64,000 bases of DNA from Sulfitobacter sp. HGT1 (GCF_013282155.1 NZ_BLWI01000013.1:62001-126000); one strand, 5' to 3'. Shown: positions 1-9,557, counted from the first letter of the stretch. The notes: generated from the letters alone by a model not told the origin. Made by a program: numbers and translations.

Positions 1-282
1 CAGTCCGAAGCGGATGTCGCCATTTTCGTCGCCAAAGGCTTTTCCAACAGCGAAATCGCCGAAATGCGCGGCTGTGCAATTGCGACTGTAAAATCGCAAC
101 TTAGCCGGATTTACAACAAATCAGGGCTGGATTCCCGATACCAGCTGATCGCCTTTGTCACGGACGAAGTCGTCGCGGTTGCCAATGAGCCGGAGCATTT
201 TAAGAAGCGGATCAAGACCAAAGACAGGCTGCCCCTTGCCGGTCGAAACAAAACTTCTGCTGCTGAAACCGCCGCTTCGTAA
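1..282 (+). CDS. LuxR-family transcriptional regulator, C-terminal part
   Basis: The reading frame is open from base 1, so the gene begins outside the window and only its last 93 residues are visible. Residues 1-60 form a LuxR/FixJ-type helix-turn-helix: 'VAKGFSNSEIAEM' followed by 'ATVKSQLSRIYNKSGLDSR' matches the usual 'G.s.keIA..L.is..TVk.h...i..KL...sR' pattern. A basic, probably disordered tail of about 30 residues follows. It is convergent with the Tad operon, 46 bp away. The sensing domain is missing, so the signal cannot be inferred. Control of the adjacent pilus genes is possible from position only. Confidence 0.75.
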   Translation, partial: QSEADVAIFVAKGFSNSEIAEMRGCAIATVKSQLSRIYNKSGLDSRYQLIAFVTDEVVAVANEPEHFKKRIKTKDRLPLAGRNKTSAAETAAS

Positions 283-328
283 CCGGTTCTTTTCAACCCT
301 ATGCCGACACATCCTTCGACCGGCCAGA

Positions 329-2083
329 TTACCGCGCAAGGCGGATGGGTTCGCAATAATGCCCGATAAGGGTGAGTTCACCAGCCCCCAGTTCCAGCCC
401 GGCCGCCGCAAGCGTTGCGTCCAGTATCGCATCCAGCGGGCCGACCATTTCCGCCAATAACGCCCCGGGCAACGCGTTTAGCAAACCCGATAGAATGGGT
501 TCGGCCAAACCTGTTATCAGCCCTTCCTGGCCCGGTTTCAGCCGGAATTCGGTTGTGTCGGTCGACAGCAGGCTGGTCACCCCCGCAGACAGCAGGTTTG
601 CCGACCCAAAGCTTTTGCGCGTGACGCCCTCGCGAATATCGCCACGGGTGAACGTAACCTGATCGCTATTTGATGACCCAAGCCCGACATGCGACCGCGC
701 CTGAATGATCACACCGGGGATCACGATGTCGGGCAGGATTGGCAGATCAACCACGATCGTCACCTCCAACAAATCCGCAAAGGCCAGATCAGCCGGGTTC
801 ACCAGCCCCGCGGCACCGGACAACTCCCCTAGGTAAAGTGCTGCGATGGATGTGCCGTTGTCAGCGTGTAGCGGGGTCGCATCGGTAGAAAACCGCGCAG
901 CGACATCCGACGCGCCACCACCGCAGCCGATCTTTTCCAGTGACGCCACCGCCCCTGCCAATTCGGTATAGAGCGGCAACCTGATTTTGGTCACCTGCAC
1001 GCCAGCGCCAAGGTTCGGCAGCAGATCAGGTTCTGCGACAACGACGGTTTTCAGACGCATGGCCGTGCGTCGCAATTGCGCGCCCTCCTCACCAAACCCG
1101 TACCACTCGGATTGCGCAGCGGGTTCATTGCCGATCATGCTGGAGTCGACCGCCAAAACCCCCGGAACATTTATATCGGCGTCCAGACGTGCAGGCGCAC
1201 CATCCGCAAGGGAATAGATCACATCAATCGCTGCAATATCGGTGCCGGATAGAAAATCGGTGACGGTCAGGCCCAGTTCCGTATCAATGCCACCGATCAG
1301 AGACGCCACAGAGAAACGCACGCCGTTGACGGACCCCGCCAAACCGTTCAACCCGCTGGCCAGACCTGCGGGCAACACTGTCTGAAGCGCGGCAATCAGA
1401 TCAGCGGTCGAGGTGGTGGCATTCAGGATGTCTGCCGGATTGCGTGTATCGACACCGGCCAGATTGCCCAAGGTTTCCAGCAGCGATCCAAGGTTGATGG
1501 ATGTATCGGCCAGCACCGCGATGTCACCCGCATTGATCTCGGCCGAGGTGCCATATTCATTTTTCAAGGTATCGTTCAGGGCAGCAGCATTCAGGCGCAA
1601 AACATGGCTGTCCAAGGCAAAGCTGGCCGCGGCAGTGCGTGTGGCGAGCGCCGTGCGGTTCAGCATGACGTGGTCTGCCTCGCTGAAAATACGCGCGAAA
1701 TGCAGGGCACCGGCATCTTTCAACACAACACGCACGGCGTTCACCGCCGCGTCTCCTTCGGGCAGCGGGGCAAAGCGGTCTTGCGGCGCAATCGCCGGAT
1801 TTCGCAAATACCGCCCGGTCTCGAAGGTCTTGATCGCGTCGGCAGCACCTGCATTGCGCGCCACGGCGTGTTGCGCCCGCACATGGGCGTCATCGCGGTT
1901 GCCCATCGCGCTAACGGCTGTCAGATCAACGACCGCCTGCAAATGGGCGCGATCCCGATACAGCGATGCCACATCGACGCCCAAAGCGACAAAACCGATC
2001 AACACCGTCAACATCAGCGACACGATGATCGCAACGGCGCCGTCTTGGGCCTTGGCAAAATCTGTCAGCGGATCAATAGGCAA
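329..2083 (-). CDS. tadG: TadG-like pilus assembly protein
   Basis: A 584-residue envelope protein at the distal end of the Tad operon. The N-terminus carries the TadE/TadG-type segment: 'QDGAVAII' followed by one hydrophobic helix (about residues 15-40), then 'DVASLYRDRAHLQAVVDLTAV', a typical Tad-domain opening in which the helix anchors a long periplasmic part. The remaining 540 residues are Ala/Leu/Asp-rich with no enzymatic motif. It overlaps the end of tadE by 11 bp, implying translational coupling. TadG proteins belong to the Flp pilus machinery, but their exact role is poorly defined. The long C-terminal part is less conserved than the N-terminus. Confidence 0.8.
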   Translation of the reverse strand: MPIDPLTDFAKAQDGAVAIIVSLMLTVLIGFVALGVDVASLYRDRAHLQAVVDLTAVSAMGNRDDAHVRAQHAVARNAGAADAIKTFETGRYLRNPAIAPQDRFAPLPEGDAAVNAVRVVLKDAGALHFARIFSEADHVMLNRTALATRTAAASFALDSHVLRLNAAALNDTLKNEYGTSAEINAGDIAVLADTSINLGSLLETLGNLAGVDTRNPADILNATTSTADLIAALQTVLPAGLASGLNGLAGSVNGVRFSVASLIGGIDTELGLTVTDFLSGTDIAAIDVIYSLADGAPARLDADINVPGVLAVDSSMIGNEPAAQSEWYGFGEEGAQLRRTAMRLKTVVVAEPDLLPNLGAGVQVTKIRLPLYTELAGAVASLEKIGCGGGASDVAARFSTDATPLHADNGTSIAALYLGELSGAAGLVNPADLAFADLLEVTIVVDLPILPDIVIPGVIIQARSHVGLGSSNSDQVTFTRGDIREGVTRKSFGSANLLSAGVTSLLSTDTTEFRLKPGQEGLITGLAEPILSGLLNALPGALLAEMVGPLDAILDATLAAAGLELGAGELTLIGHYCEPIRLAR

Positions 2084-2489
2084 GATACGCGCTCCCCTTG
2101 ATGTCGCTGATCCCCAGATGCAGAAACCCGTTGGCCAAATCCAGCAGGCTACCTTCGACGGAATAGGTCACCTCGACCGTGATCCCTGCGGGGCTGGTAC
2201 CGTCAAAAGTGAGCTTGGGCGTCATCGCTGTTTGTTGCAGCAAGGGATAATGGCTGCCCGCTTGCGACAGATAGGTGTTTGCAAGGCTTGCACGTTCTTC
2301 CTGATCCAGCCCGGTCACGGATGCGCGCGCCGCACTTGCCGCAAGCTGGTGCACCGAATGGGTGATCCCCATGAAATAGCCAATCGAAATGACGCCCAAA
2401 AGCAGGGCGAACAACAGCGGGGCAATCAGTACAAATTCAACCGCGACAACGCCGGATTGATCACGCCAGAAACGGGTCATTTTGATCAT
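2073..2489 (-). CDS. tadE: TadE-like pseudopilin
   Basis: A 138-residue pseudopilin-like protein. Near the N-terminus it has 'DQSGVVAVEFVLIAPLLFALLLG', that is a Gly followed by a hydrophobic helix with Glu at +5 and Phe at +6. This is the processing signature used by the prepilin peptidase TadV. The remaining ~100 residues form a small extracytoplasmic domain. It overlaps tadC upstream by 4 bp and tadG downstream by 11 bp. TadE and TadF are minor pilins needed for Flp pilus assembly. Only one minor pilin gene is seen here besides tadG, and no TadV peptidase gene lies in the window. Confidence 0.85.
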   Translation of the reverse strand: MIKMTRFWRDQSGVVAVEFVLIAPLLFALLLGVISIGYFMGITHSVHQLAASAARASVTGLDQEERASLANTYLSQAGSHYPLLQQTAMTPKLTFDGTSPAGITVEVTYSVEGSLLDLANGFLHLGISDIKGSAYLAY

Positions 2490-3457
2490 CCTCCTGCAAT
2501 GATATTGTCAAAAACGCTGAGCACAGCGGGGCCGATCAGCACGACAAAAACCGCCGGCATAATGCAGAAAATCAGCGGCAGCGTCATAATCACTGGCAAC
2601 CGCGCTGCCGTTTCCTCTAGCGCCATCATCCGGTTGGCGCGCTGTTCGTTGATCAAGGTGCGCATGGCCCGTGAAAACGGCGTGCCATAGGTGTCGGACT
2701 GGTCCAGCGTCTGGGTGAATACGCCGATTTCGGGCAGGGGCACACGGATATTCAGCTTGTGATACGCGCCGCGCCGGTCATTGGTCATGCGCATTTCAGA
2801 CACCATTTGCAGGATCTCCTGCGCGAGTTCAGAACTGGTCGATGCCAGCTCGACGGCCACCCTTTGCATCGCGGGCTGCGGGCCAAGCCCTGCCTCGGAT
2901 GAAATCACCAACAGTTCCAGCATGTCCGGAAACCCACGGCGGATACGGGCAAGCCGCGTCGAACGCAGATGACTGACGACCATGTCGATGCCCTTTGACA
3001 GACCCAAGGCGGCAGCGATCACCGTCGCAACCGGTATCATCATGTCCATACCGATTTCCGTGGTGGTAAAGACCCAAGCCATCCCCAAGATCATCGCAGC
3101 CAGTGGCAAGACAGTTTTCAAAAACGCATAGATCAGCAAGGCGTCACGGCTGCGAAACCCTGCCGATGACAGTTCAGCCGCCGTATCGCGCGATTCACCG
3201 CCCAATATGACCGACATGCGCTCTCCGATCAGGCCGACAATCCGGCGTAGCTGTTTGCCAGCATGGGCCAGGTTGCCGCTTTGCCGTGTTTTGTCATGGG
3301 TGGCACGGGAAGGTCCCGTGCCTTTGGCCCGCATCAAGCGCGCGGCGATCAGGTTGCGCTGCCGTTCAAACTGCAACAGCGCGGCACAGCCCAACATAGT
3401 CAGAACAATCCCCCCAAGCGCCAGCCAGAATATCGGTTGAAGCACCCCCTCAGACAT
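2486..3457 (-). CDS. tadC: Tad pilus inner-membrane platform protein TadC
   Basis: A 323-residue type II secretion F (GspF) family protein of the Tad subfamily. An N-terminal transmembrane helix (residues ~10-28) and a cytoplasmic stretch precede two central hydrophobic segments. The conserved cytoplasmic F domain follows, with 'FPDMLELLVISSEAGLGPQPAMQRVA' split around residues 185-215 and 'RRGAYHKLNIRVPLPEI' near 230. A last hydrophobic pair lies at 290-318. With TadB it forms the inner-membrane platform on which the TadA ATPase acts. It overlaps tadB by 8 bp and tadE by 4 bp in a fully coupled operon. Confidence 0.88.
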   Translation of the reverse strand: MSEGVLQPIFWLALGGIVLTMLGCAALLQFERQRNLIAARLMRAKGTGPSRATHDKTRQSGNLAHAGKQLRRIVGLIGERMSVILGGESRDTAAELSSAGFRSRDALLIYAFLKTVLPLAAMILGMAWVFTTTEIGMDMMIPVATVIAAALGLSKGIDMVVSHLRSTRLARIRRGFPDMLELLVISSEAGLGPQPAMQRVAVELASTSSELAQEILQMVSEMRMTNDRRGAYHKLNIRVPLPEIGVFTQTLDQSDTYGTPFSRAMRTLINEQRANRMMALEETAARLPVIMTLPLIFCIMPAVFVVLIGPAVLSVFDNIIAGG

Positions 3458-4388
3458 CCAGCTTGCCCATCCGCGCCATGATGAAAACGCCCAGAGTTAT
3501 GCTGCCAAGCGCGATCAGCGAAATCATCCGGCCGCGCGGATCCGCATAAAGCGGCTCCAGATACGCGCCGTTCAACACCGCAATCGCCAAGGTCACCGCG
3601 AAAGGCAACAGCGCAAGGATCAGCGCACTTGCCCGCGCTTCCGACGACAAAGCCCGCGCTTTTTTACGCAGTTTGCGGCGCTCGCGCAGCTGGTTGGCAA
3701 GGCCCTCCATCGTTTCGATCAGGTTGCCGCCGGTTTCCGCCTGCAGCGATGTCGCGACGGAAAAAAACGACACTTCGGCCGTCGGAATGCGCAATTCCAG
3801 ACGCGCCAGACTGTCGGGCAAAGTCGTACCCATGGTAATTTCATCATGACAGCGCGAGAATTCATATTGGATCGGACCTTTGGCATTGGCCACAACGATC
3901 GACAGGGAATCCGACACCGGCCGCCCGGCCCGCAGCCCCCGTGCGAAAACATCCAGCGCTTCGGGCAAATCGGCGGTAAACGCCGCGCGGTACCGGTTTC
4001 TTGCTATGCGCAAAACCAGCACAGCCCCCCCGACAGGAAGCAAGATCGCCAAGGGCAAAGCCGTTAACGGATGAAGCCCACCAAGAATGACGCCCAGCCC
4101 GTAAATACCGATGGCCGCCAAGAACACCTGTATGAAAATTTCGTTCACACTGCTGCGCAAGCTGGTCTTGGCCAGCTCTTGTTCGATCCGGCCCACCAAG
4201 CCGAATTTCCGATGCTTATCCAAGACACCCCGCTGAGGTTTCTCAAGCTGCACCGCCGTATCGGGGCGCACCCGTTTTAGCCGCGCCAGATGCCGGCGGC
4301 GCTGGCGATCGCTGCGCACAAGCAAGCCAAGCGCCAGACCCGCAAACACGAGAAATGCCGCAGCGGTCACGATCAGGGTCAATGTCAT
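3450..4388 (-). CDS. tadB: Tad pilus inner-membrane platform protein TadB
   Basis: A 312-residue GspF-type membrane protein. It has an N-terminal membrane helix (residues 3-25), a hydrophobic pair near 95-130, the F domain with 'LPEALDVFARGLRAGRPVSD' at about 140-160 and 'AETGGNLIETMEGLANQLRERRK' near 218-240, and two C-terminal membrane helices. TadB and TadC are paralogues that form the platform for pilin polymerisation. It overlaps tadA by 4 bp (ATGA-type junction) and tadC by 8 bp. Confidence 0.88.
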   Translation of the reverse strand: MTLTLIVTAAAFLVFAGLALGLLVRSDRQRRRHLARLKRVRPDTAVQLEKPQRGVLDKHRKFGLVGRIEQELAKTSLRSSVNEIFIQVFLAAIGIYGLGVILGGLHPLTALPLAILLPVGGAVLVLRIARNRYRAAFTADLPEALDVFARGLRAGRPVSDSLSIVVANAKGPIQYEFSRCHDEITMGTTLPDSLARLELRIPTAEVSFFSVATSLQAETGGNLIETMEGLANQLRERRKLRKKARALSSEARASALILALLPFAVTLAIAVLNGAYLEPLYADPRGRMISLIALGSITLGVFIMARMGKLDV

Positions 4389-5986
4389 GCCGTCAGCCCC
4401 AAGATACCATCAAGGTCATCCGCGACACCGTAGTCAGCCGCTTTGACCGCAAATTTCGGACGGAAACCGGAATACAGAAATTCGCCCTTCACATGGGTAC
4501 GGGTGCTGCTTGCGTCGGCTTGAAACGTGAACAATTCTTGCAGCGTCACCGTATCACCCTCAAGGCCAGCAATCTCAGAGATCGACGTCACCCGCCTTTT
4601 GCCGTCCCGCATCCGCGACACCTGAACAACCAGATGCACCGCGTCGGCCAATTGCCGGCGCACCACACCGCCACCGGGGGCAAAGCCTGCCAGTGCCGCC
4701 ATGCTTTCCACACGGGTCAATGCTTCGCGCGGGGAATTGGCGTGCAGCGTGCTCATCGACCCGTCGTGCCCGGTGTTCATCGCCTGCAACAAATCCAGCA
4801 CTTCGTCGCCCCGGACTTCGCCGATGATGATCCGGTCGGGGCGCATCCGCAGCGCATTGCGCACCAGCGTCCGCATCGTCACCTCGCCCGTGCCTTCGAC
4901 ATTGGGTGGGCGCGTTTCGAAACGCACGACATGCGGCTGCTGAAACCGCAATTCGGCGGCATCTTCGATGGTCACCAACCGTTCGCCCGCCGGAATAAAC
5001 TGCGACATCGCGTTCATAAGGGTCGTCTTGCCCGACCCCGTGCCACCAGAAACAAGAATGTTGAGCCGCAGATACGCAGCCAGCCCCAGAAACGCGGCCA
5101 TCTGTGCAGTCAGACTGCCGCCGTCAACCAATGCGTCCAGCGTCACAGGGTGGGCGGGAAACTTGCGAATGGTGATGGTCGGGCCATCAATAGCCAAAGG
5201 CGGTACCGCCACGTTCACGCGGCTGCCGTCTTTCAAGCGCGCATCGACCATCGGCTGGCTTTCATCAATGCGCCGGCCCACGGCTGCAACGATCCGGCTG
5301 GCCACGGCAAACACATGGGCGTTGTCGCGAAACCGGACGCCGGTCAGCTCAAGCTTGCCTTTGCGTTCGACATAAACCTGCTTGGGACCGTTCACCATGA
5401 TGTCGGTAATATTTTCGTCCGCCAGCAAGGCCTCCAGCGGGCCAAGACCCAGCATATCCGCCAGGACTGCTGTCACCAAAGCCGACACTTCGCGCCCGTT
5501 CAGATGCATTTTGCGATCTTCGGACAGGGCGCGTATCGACCCATGGATCAGCTTTTCCTGCTCGTCGCGGGGCTGGCCGACAAGATCGGAAAAATCGAGG
5601 ATTTCAGACAGCGCCTGCACAACCTCATTGGCCAGATTCATCATGTCACTTGATGTTTCGGCGATCACGTCACCCGTTTCTTTTACAGGTTCAGCGGCGG
5701 TCTTTTCACGCGGTTTGACCGCTTCGGGCGGTTTGAAATCGACGACATTGGCAACCGGTACCGGCGTATCCTGACCCAATTCCGCCTGCAATGCGCGCGT
5801 CGCATCAGCCAGTGCCTTGCGCTGGCGCGTCAATGACCAGGCTGTCTGCGCGTTCTCCACCACATAGGACACGGCCACGTTTGCGCGTTCGGATGTGGAT
5901 AAACCTTCGGCGTCAATCTGTCTGGCGATCAAAAGAACCGATGATAAATCATCAGGGTCATGGGTGGCGGTTGAATGGATACTCAT
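4385..5986 (-). CDS. tadA: Tad pilus secretion ATPase (TadA/CpaF)
   Basis: A 533-residue type II/IV secretion-superfamily ATPase that powers Flp pilus extension. The N-terminal ~190 residues are a variable helical region. The ATPase core begins around '[20 protein letters not shown]'. The Walker A motif GGTGSGKT is at residues 314-321, an Asp-box region '[13 protein letters not shown]' follows, and the Walker B region is '[15 protein letters not shown]'. A His-box '[12 protein letters not shown]' is also present. All catalytic motifs are intact. The start codon overlaps the tadZ stop codon (ATGA). The 5' third has been extended relative to the shortest family members by an Ala/Lys/Glu-rich linker. 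Confidence 0.92.
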   Translation of the reverse strand: MSIHSTATHDPDDLSSVLLIARQIDAEGLSTSERANVAVSYVVENAQTAWSLTRQRKALADATRALQAELGQDTPVPVANVVDFKPPEAVKPREKTAAEPVKETGDVIAETSSDMMNLANEVVQALSEILDFSDLVGQPRDEQEKLIHGSIRALSEDRKMHLNGREVSALVTAVLADMLGLGPLEALLADENITDIMVNGPKQVYVERKGKLELTGVRFRDNAHVFAVASRIVAAVGRRIDESQPMVDARLKDGSRVNVAVPPLAIDGPTITIRKFPAHPVTLDALVDGGSLTAQMAAFLGLAAYLRLNILVSGGTGSGKTTLMNAMSQFIPAGERLVTIEDAAELRFQQPHVVRFETRPPNVEGTGEVTMRTLVRNALRMRPDRIIIGEVRGDEVLDLLQAMNTGHDGSMSTLHANSPREALTRVESMAALAGFAPGGGVVRRQLADAVHLVVQVSRMRDGKRRVTSISEIAGLEGDTVTLQELFTFQADASSTRTHVKGEFLYSGFRPKFAVKAADYGVADDLDGILGLTA

Positions 5987-7194
5987 CTGAAAATCTTGCT
6001 AATAATAGAACCGGACCTGTGCCCGCTATCCTTTTTGCGCGGCGCAACAGCCGCATCCCAGATCGTGGCAACACCCTTGGCATAGGCCCCTCGGGGCTGC
6101 ATTTCGATCAACGGGTGCCCTGCCCGCTGGGCTTTTGCCATCGGGGCATCACACCGGGGCAAAGTAGCCACGATCGGAATCCCGATCGTCTTTTCGATAT
6201 CCTTTTTGGACAATCCTGCGTCATGGCGCAATTCTGACAGCACCGGCAGGATGTTCACGTCAGGATCGTGACTGTTGATCCGCCCGATCAAACGACTTGC
6301 CGCGTTCACACCCGAAAATCCGGCGGGGATCACCAGAACAATCGCGCTCAGATGTTGGGTCAGATCGGCACTTTGGATCAAAACAGTGCGCGGCAGATCG
6401 GTTATCAACGCGTCAAATTCTTCCCTTAAGGGGGGAAACAGCCAGGGCAGGCCTTTTCGGTAAGCCTGAACATCCTGACCGGCACGAATTTGCTGCGAAT
6501 ACAGCGACAGCTGATCCGTAATATGCTCCATCGTGGCTGTCATGAATGTGCTGTCCAGACGATCTGGTGCCCGAAGCGCATCAAACAGCCCAACGGTTTC
6601 GTCACGGTCCAGATCAATGGCTTGGGACCCGAATTGAAGATCGGCATCCAGCAGGGCGGTCCGGAGGTTCGGGCCTTTGGCGTTCGCCGCATAATAGGCC
6701 AGGTTTTGCGCCAGAATACTAGCGCCGACCCCGCCATTACTGCCCGTGATCGCGACCGAAGGTGCCTTGGTCACCGGCAGGGGAAGTTCAACAACAACTG
6801 ATGGCTCGGGTGTATTGCGCTGCACGCTCAGAATTTCCTGCGCGCTGACAGGAAAGCTAAAGTATTCAGCCGCCCCCGCCTTGAGCAAGGCGCGATAGGT
6901 GCCGATGTCCGTCTGCGCCCCGATCACCACAACCAACGCGCCGGATCTGGCGATCTCGGTGACACATTCACAGGCCATTTCAACCGGGATATTTCCGATC
7001 TCGGTCAGAACGATTTGGGCCTGTGCCGTGCCCGAACACAACCGCGCAGCACCCGATAATCCCCCGCCATGCAGCGCCGCGCTTTCACTGCCGCTCAACT
7101 CAAGCGCCGAACGCGCGACATCGGCACCTTTGTCCGTGCAGACATAGGCGACAAGTTGCGCGGTATCGCGATTGGTGACAGCGTCAAATGGCAT
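5983..7194 (-). CDS. tadZ: TadZ/CpaE-like pilus localisation protein with atypical Walker A
   Basis: A ParA/MinD-superfamily protein of 403 residues with an N-terminal receiver-like domain (about 20-125) followed by an ATPase-like domain. TadZ/CpaE proteins mark the pole and recruit the pilus machinery. The nucleotide loop reads GSNGGVGAS, at residues 151-159 from this start, instead of KGGVGKS/T, so both signature lysines are missing. Degenerate motifs are known in TadZ proteins. 'LLDADLQFG' keeps the Walker A' aspartates. I chose the ATG at 7194 because an AAGGAT sits 7 bases upstream; an in-frame ATG at 7218 is possible. It lies 79 bp downstream of flp. Confidence 0.85.
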   Translation of the reverse strand: MPFDAVTNRDTAQLVAYVCTDKGADVARSALELSGSESAALHGGGLSGAARLCSGTAQAQIVLTEIGNIPVEMACECVTEIARSGALVVVIGAQTDIGTYRALLKAGAAEYFSFPVSAQEILSVQRNTPEPSVVVELPLPVTKAPSVAITGSNGGVGASILAQNLAYYAANAKGPNLRTALLDADLQFGSQAIDLDRDETVGLFDALRAPDRLDSTFMTATMEHITDQLSLYSQQIRAGQDVQAYRKGLPWLFPPLREEFDALITDLPRTVLIQSADLTQHLSAIVLVIPAGFSGVNAASRLIGRINSHDPDVNILPVLSELRHDAGLSKKDIEKTIGIPIVATLPRCDAPMAKAQRAGHPLIEMQPRGAYAKGVATIWDAAVAPRKKDSGHRSGSIISKIFR

Positions 7195-7273
7195 GGGGTT
7201 TATCCTTGTTGGGTGCATTGGGCACGGAGGGCGCGCCAGACTTGCGCGCCCCTCTTTCTCGTACCAGTCAGGA

Positions 7274-7483
7274 TTACTGGGTGGCCGAAATTCCGTTTTC
7301 GGTCATCGCGGTGCTCATTGTGCTGAAGCCGGAGTTGGTTTGCTTGCCCAATGTGGCGACTGAGCCAACGATCACAGCGCCAACAAGGGCTGCGAACAAA
7401 CCGTATTCAATCGCTGTAGCGCCGTCTTCGTCTTTTGCGAATGTGCGGGCGAAAACCTGAAGCGCTTTGCGTGTAATAGTCAT
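7274..7483 (-). CDS. flp: Flp-type major pilin
   Basis: A 69-residue Flp/Fap prepilin. The leader ends 'KDEDG' and is followed by 'ATAIEYGLFAALVGAVIVGSV', giving the Flp hallmark: cleavage after Gly, with Glu at +5 and Tyr at +6, then a ~20-residue hydrophobic helix. The mature pilin would be about 48 residues, normal for the family. It is the first gene of the Tad operon, with an AAAGAGA element just upstream of the ATG. High expression relative to the machinery is expected for a major pilin. Confidence 0.93.
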   Translation of the reverse strand: MTITRKALQVFARTFAKDEDGATAIEYGLFAALVGAVIVGSVATLGKQTNSGFSTMSTAMTENGISATQ

Positions 7484-7869
7484 TTCATTCTCTTTCAGTG
7501 TGTCGGGCCGGGAGTGACCCTGATGAGACTGAAACTGACGCGCTAATGGGCTTTTCGAAATCCTACCTAGGTGGCAAATACCGCTGTCCCCCCAAAGGGT
7601 GCAGGTGTTTCATACCAAAGTATTACGTTTTCCGGACTGCTTTGTGTCAGCGGCCAAGCCAAATTATGGCGGTGATATGACGTGGTCATTATTGCGGAAA
7701 ATAGTAAGCCCACCACACGATAAGGATGACGAATAAAAAGTTTTAAGCTTCAAAAATCGGCCTGAAACGATCTCTGAAATCGGTGTTTCTGCGTGTTGGT
7801 TGCCCGGAAATCCATACGATTCGAACCGCTGAAAACAGCGTCGTGATCGGGCCTGCCATGAGTAGACAG
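7484..7869. other. Intergenic region upstream of flp
   Basis: This 386-bp stretch separates flp (leftward) from the 3' end of the tetR-like gene (also leftward), so it should hold the flp promoter on the minus strand. It is AT-richer than the neighbouring coding DNA near 7690-7760. I see no convincing gene, repeat or clear -35/-10 pair. Confidence 0.4.
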
Positions 7870-8529
7870 TTATGCCAGCACCGACCCGACGATGGTGTCG
7901 ACAACGTCCTGCCGGAGCGCTGCCTGACCCGCTTCCGTCATCAGGTCATTGCCGAAAACCCTGCTGAACGTGGGTTCGTTCGACACATTGAAAAAACACA
8001 GCGCGCTGATTTTCCAATGCAGTTGCTGCGCAGCGATATCCGGTTTGAACAGCTTTTGCGCCGTTCCTCTCTCAAGGATCGCGCTAAGCTGTTCGACCGC
8101 CGGAGAGTTGCCGGCACGGATGGTTTCGGATGCAGATAGATGCACCCCGCGATGGATGTTCTCGATCATCACCAAGCGGATGAAATCTTCGTTCGCGCGA
8201 TGATGGGTGAACGTGAATGCAACCAGCTGGGTCAGCGCCTCGACCGGATCAAGACTGTCCAGCGCCAATGCCTTCTCGCCTTGGCGGACCTCGCGGTAGG
8301 CTTGCTCAAGCACCTCGCGATACAGGTTTTCCTTGTCCTTGAAGTAGTAGAAAATCATCCGCTTGGAGGTCTTGGTCTTTTCCGCGATCTCTTGGATGCG
8401 GGCGCCTGACAGGCCGTGATCTGCAAACTCGGCCCGCGCAACACGCAAGATATCTGCCTTTACGGCATCAGGGTTCTGTTTCCAGGACCCACGGTTTTTC
8501 ACCGAGTTGGAGGCGGGCTTTGACGTCAT
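7870..8529 (-). CDS. TetR/AcrR-family regulator of the quinate/shikimate operon
   Basis: A 219-residue TetR-family repressor. The N-terminal DNA-binding domain (about residues 22-70) shows 'KADILRVARAEFADHGLSGARIQEIAEKT' and 'MIFYYFKDKENLYREVLEQAYR', which fit the family profile closely. The C-terminal ligand domain is helical; 'LMTEAGQAALRQDVVDTIVGSVL' is typical of TetR_C subfamilies in which the ligand is a small metabolite. It is divergent from the catabolic operon at 8664, and a perfect 20-bp palindrome lies in the shared promoter region. This suggests autoregulation plus control of the operon. The inducer is likely shikimate, quinate or dehydroshikimate (inference). Confidence 0.85.
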   Translation of the reverse strand: MTSKPASNSVKNRGSWKQNPDAVKADILRVARAEFADHGLSGARIQEIAEKTKTSKRMIFYYFKDKENLYREVLEQAYREVRQGEKALALDSLDPVEALTQLVAFTFTHHRANEDFIRLVMIENIHRGVHLSASETIRAGNSPAVEQLSAILERGTAQKLFKPDIAAQQLHWKISALCFFNVSNEPTFSRVFGNDLMTEAGQAALRQDVVDTIVGSVLA

Positions 8530-8586
8530 CCAGATTTTCTAGCCTTTTTCAAAACCGAACACAATTAACCGTTCAGTACAACTCTG

Positions 8587-8615
8587 TTGACACACAATGA
8601 ACCGCATGGTTCATT
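8587..8615 (+). promoter_or_regulatory. Promoter with overlapping TetR-type operator
   Basis: A consensus -35 TTGACA is at 8587-8592. A perfect inverted repeat AATGAACC-GCAT-GGTTCATT covers 8596-8615, that is the spacer and the expected -10 position for the rightward operon. Its size (8-bp arms, 4-bp spacer) and location between divergent regulator and operon are typical of TetR operators. The -10 hexamer itself is poor (TTCATT at 8610-8615). Confidence 0.6.
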
Positions 8616-8663
8616 GCGACAATCCTAGTCGGCAGCAAGATTCGACAGGAAGCGGAGGACTAC

Positions 8664-9557
8664 ATGAATTCGAACGTTGTGAACGCGCCCAAGCCGGCTG
8701 TCCAAAAGTCCTATCCTGATCTGTTGATCGGGCTGGTTGGTCGTGGCATCCAAAAGTCGCGCACTCCTAAACTGCACATGGAAGAAGGTGCCGCACACGG
8801 GCAACGCATCTTGTACCAGATATTGGATGTCGATCAGTTCCCCCGCGGCGACCGCCCGCTTGAGGCGATCATAGATGCCGCCGAATTTTGCGGTTTTGCC
8901 GGGCTGAACGTCACCTTTCCCTACAAAATCGACGTGATGCCCCTGCTTGACAGCATCTCGGAAAATGCCCGCGCCATTGGTGCCGTGAACACTGTCGTTT
9001 TTCGCGATGGCAAACGGATCGGGCATAACACCGACAAATGGGGCTTTGAGGAAGGGTTCCGCGAGAACATGGCAGGCGCGACGCTGGATCATGTCTTGCA
9101 GGTCGGTGCTGGGGGTGCGGGCGTGGCCGTGGCCCATTCATTGTCTGCCCTCGGGGTGAAACGGCTTACGATTGCCGACAGCGACCATAGCCGGGCGACC
9201 GGGTTGCAAACCCTGCTCAAGACCAGCGCGCCGACAACAACGGTCGATGTGGTCACCTTGGATGACATCGCGACATTGCGCCCCGATGGCGTGGTGAATG
9301 CAACACCTGTCGGCATGGCGAAACTGCCCGGCTCTGCCTATCCGCTGGCGTCCCTGCGCCCCGAAATGTGGGTCGCCGACATTGTCTATTTCCCGCTTGA
9401 AACCGAACTTCTGGCCGCCGCGCGTGCCATTGGCTGCCGGGTTCTGCCGGGGTCCGGCATGGCCGTCTATCAGGCGGTCAGGGCCTTTGAACTGTTTACC
9501 GGGCGCACGCCCGACCCCATGCGGATGAAAGCCACGTTCGAATCTTTCGTCTCATAA
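8664..9557 (+). CDS. Shikimate/quinate dehydrogenase (AroE family)
   Basis: A 297-residue AroE-superfamily oxidoreductase. The substrate domain has 'SRTP'-like 'GIQKSRTPKLHMEEG' (residues ~27-41), 'GLNVTFPYK' with the catalytic Lys, and 'GAVNTVV' and 'GHNTDKWGF' with the catalytic Asp. The nucleotide domain shows 'VGAGGAGVAVAHSL' as the Rossmann glycine loop. The residue after the second strand is Asp ('ADSDHSRA'), which favours NAD over NADP. That, with the operon context, points to catabolic quinate/shikimate oxidation to 3-dehydroshikimate or 3-dehydroquinate rather than biosynthesis. A strong GGAGGA lies 8 bases before the ATG. It heads the operon with the TRAP genes and the dehydratase. 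Confidence 0.85.
   Translation: MNSNVVNAPKPAVQKSYPDLLIGLVGRGIQKSRTPKLHMEEGAAHGQRILYQILDVDQFPRGDRPLEAIIDAAEFCGFAGLNVTFPYKIDVMPLLDSISENARAIGAVNTVVFRDGKRIGHNTDKWGFEEGFRENMAGATLDHVLQVGAGGAGVAVAHSLSALGVKRLTIADSDHSRATGLQTLLKTSAPTTTVDVVTLDDIATLRPDGVVNATPVGMAKLPGSAYPLASLRPEMWVADIVYFPLETELLAAARAIGCRVLPGSGMAVYQAVRAFELFTGRTPDPMRMKATFESFVS

Noticed and set aside
4355-5653. Plus-strand frame (432 codons) opposite tadA
   Set aside because: tadA has all ATPase motifs on the minus strand; the opposite frame has no recognisable domain.
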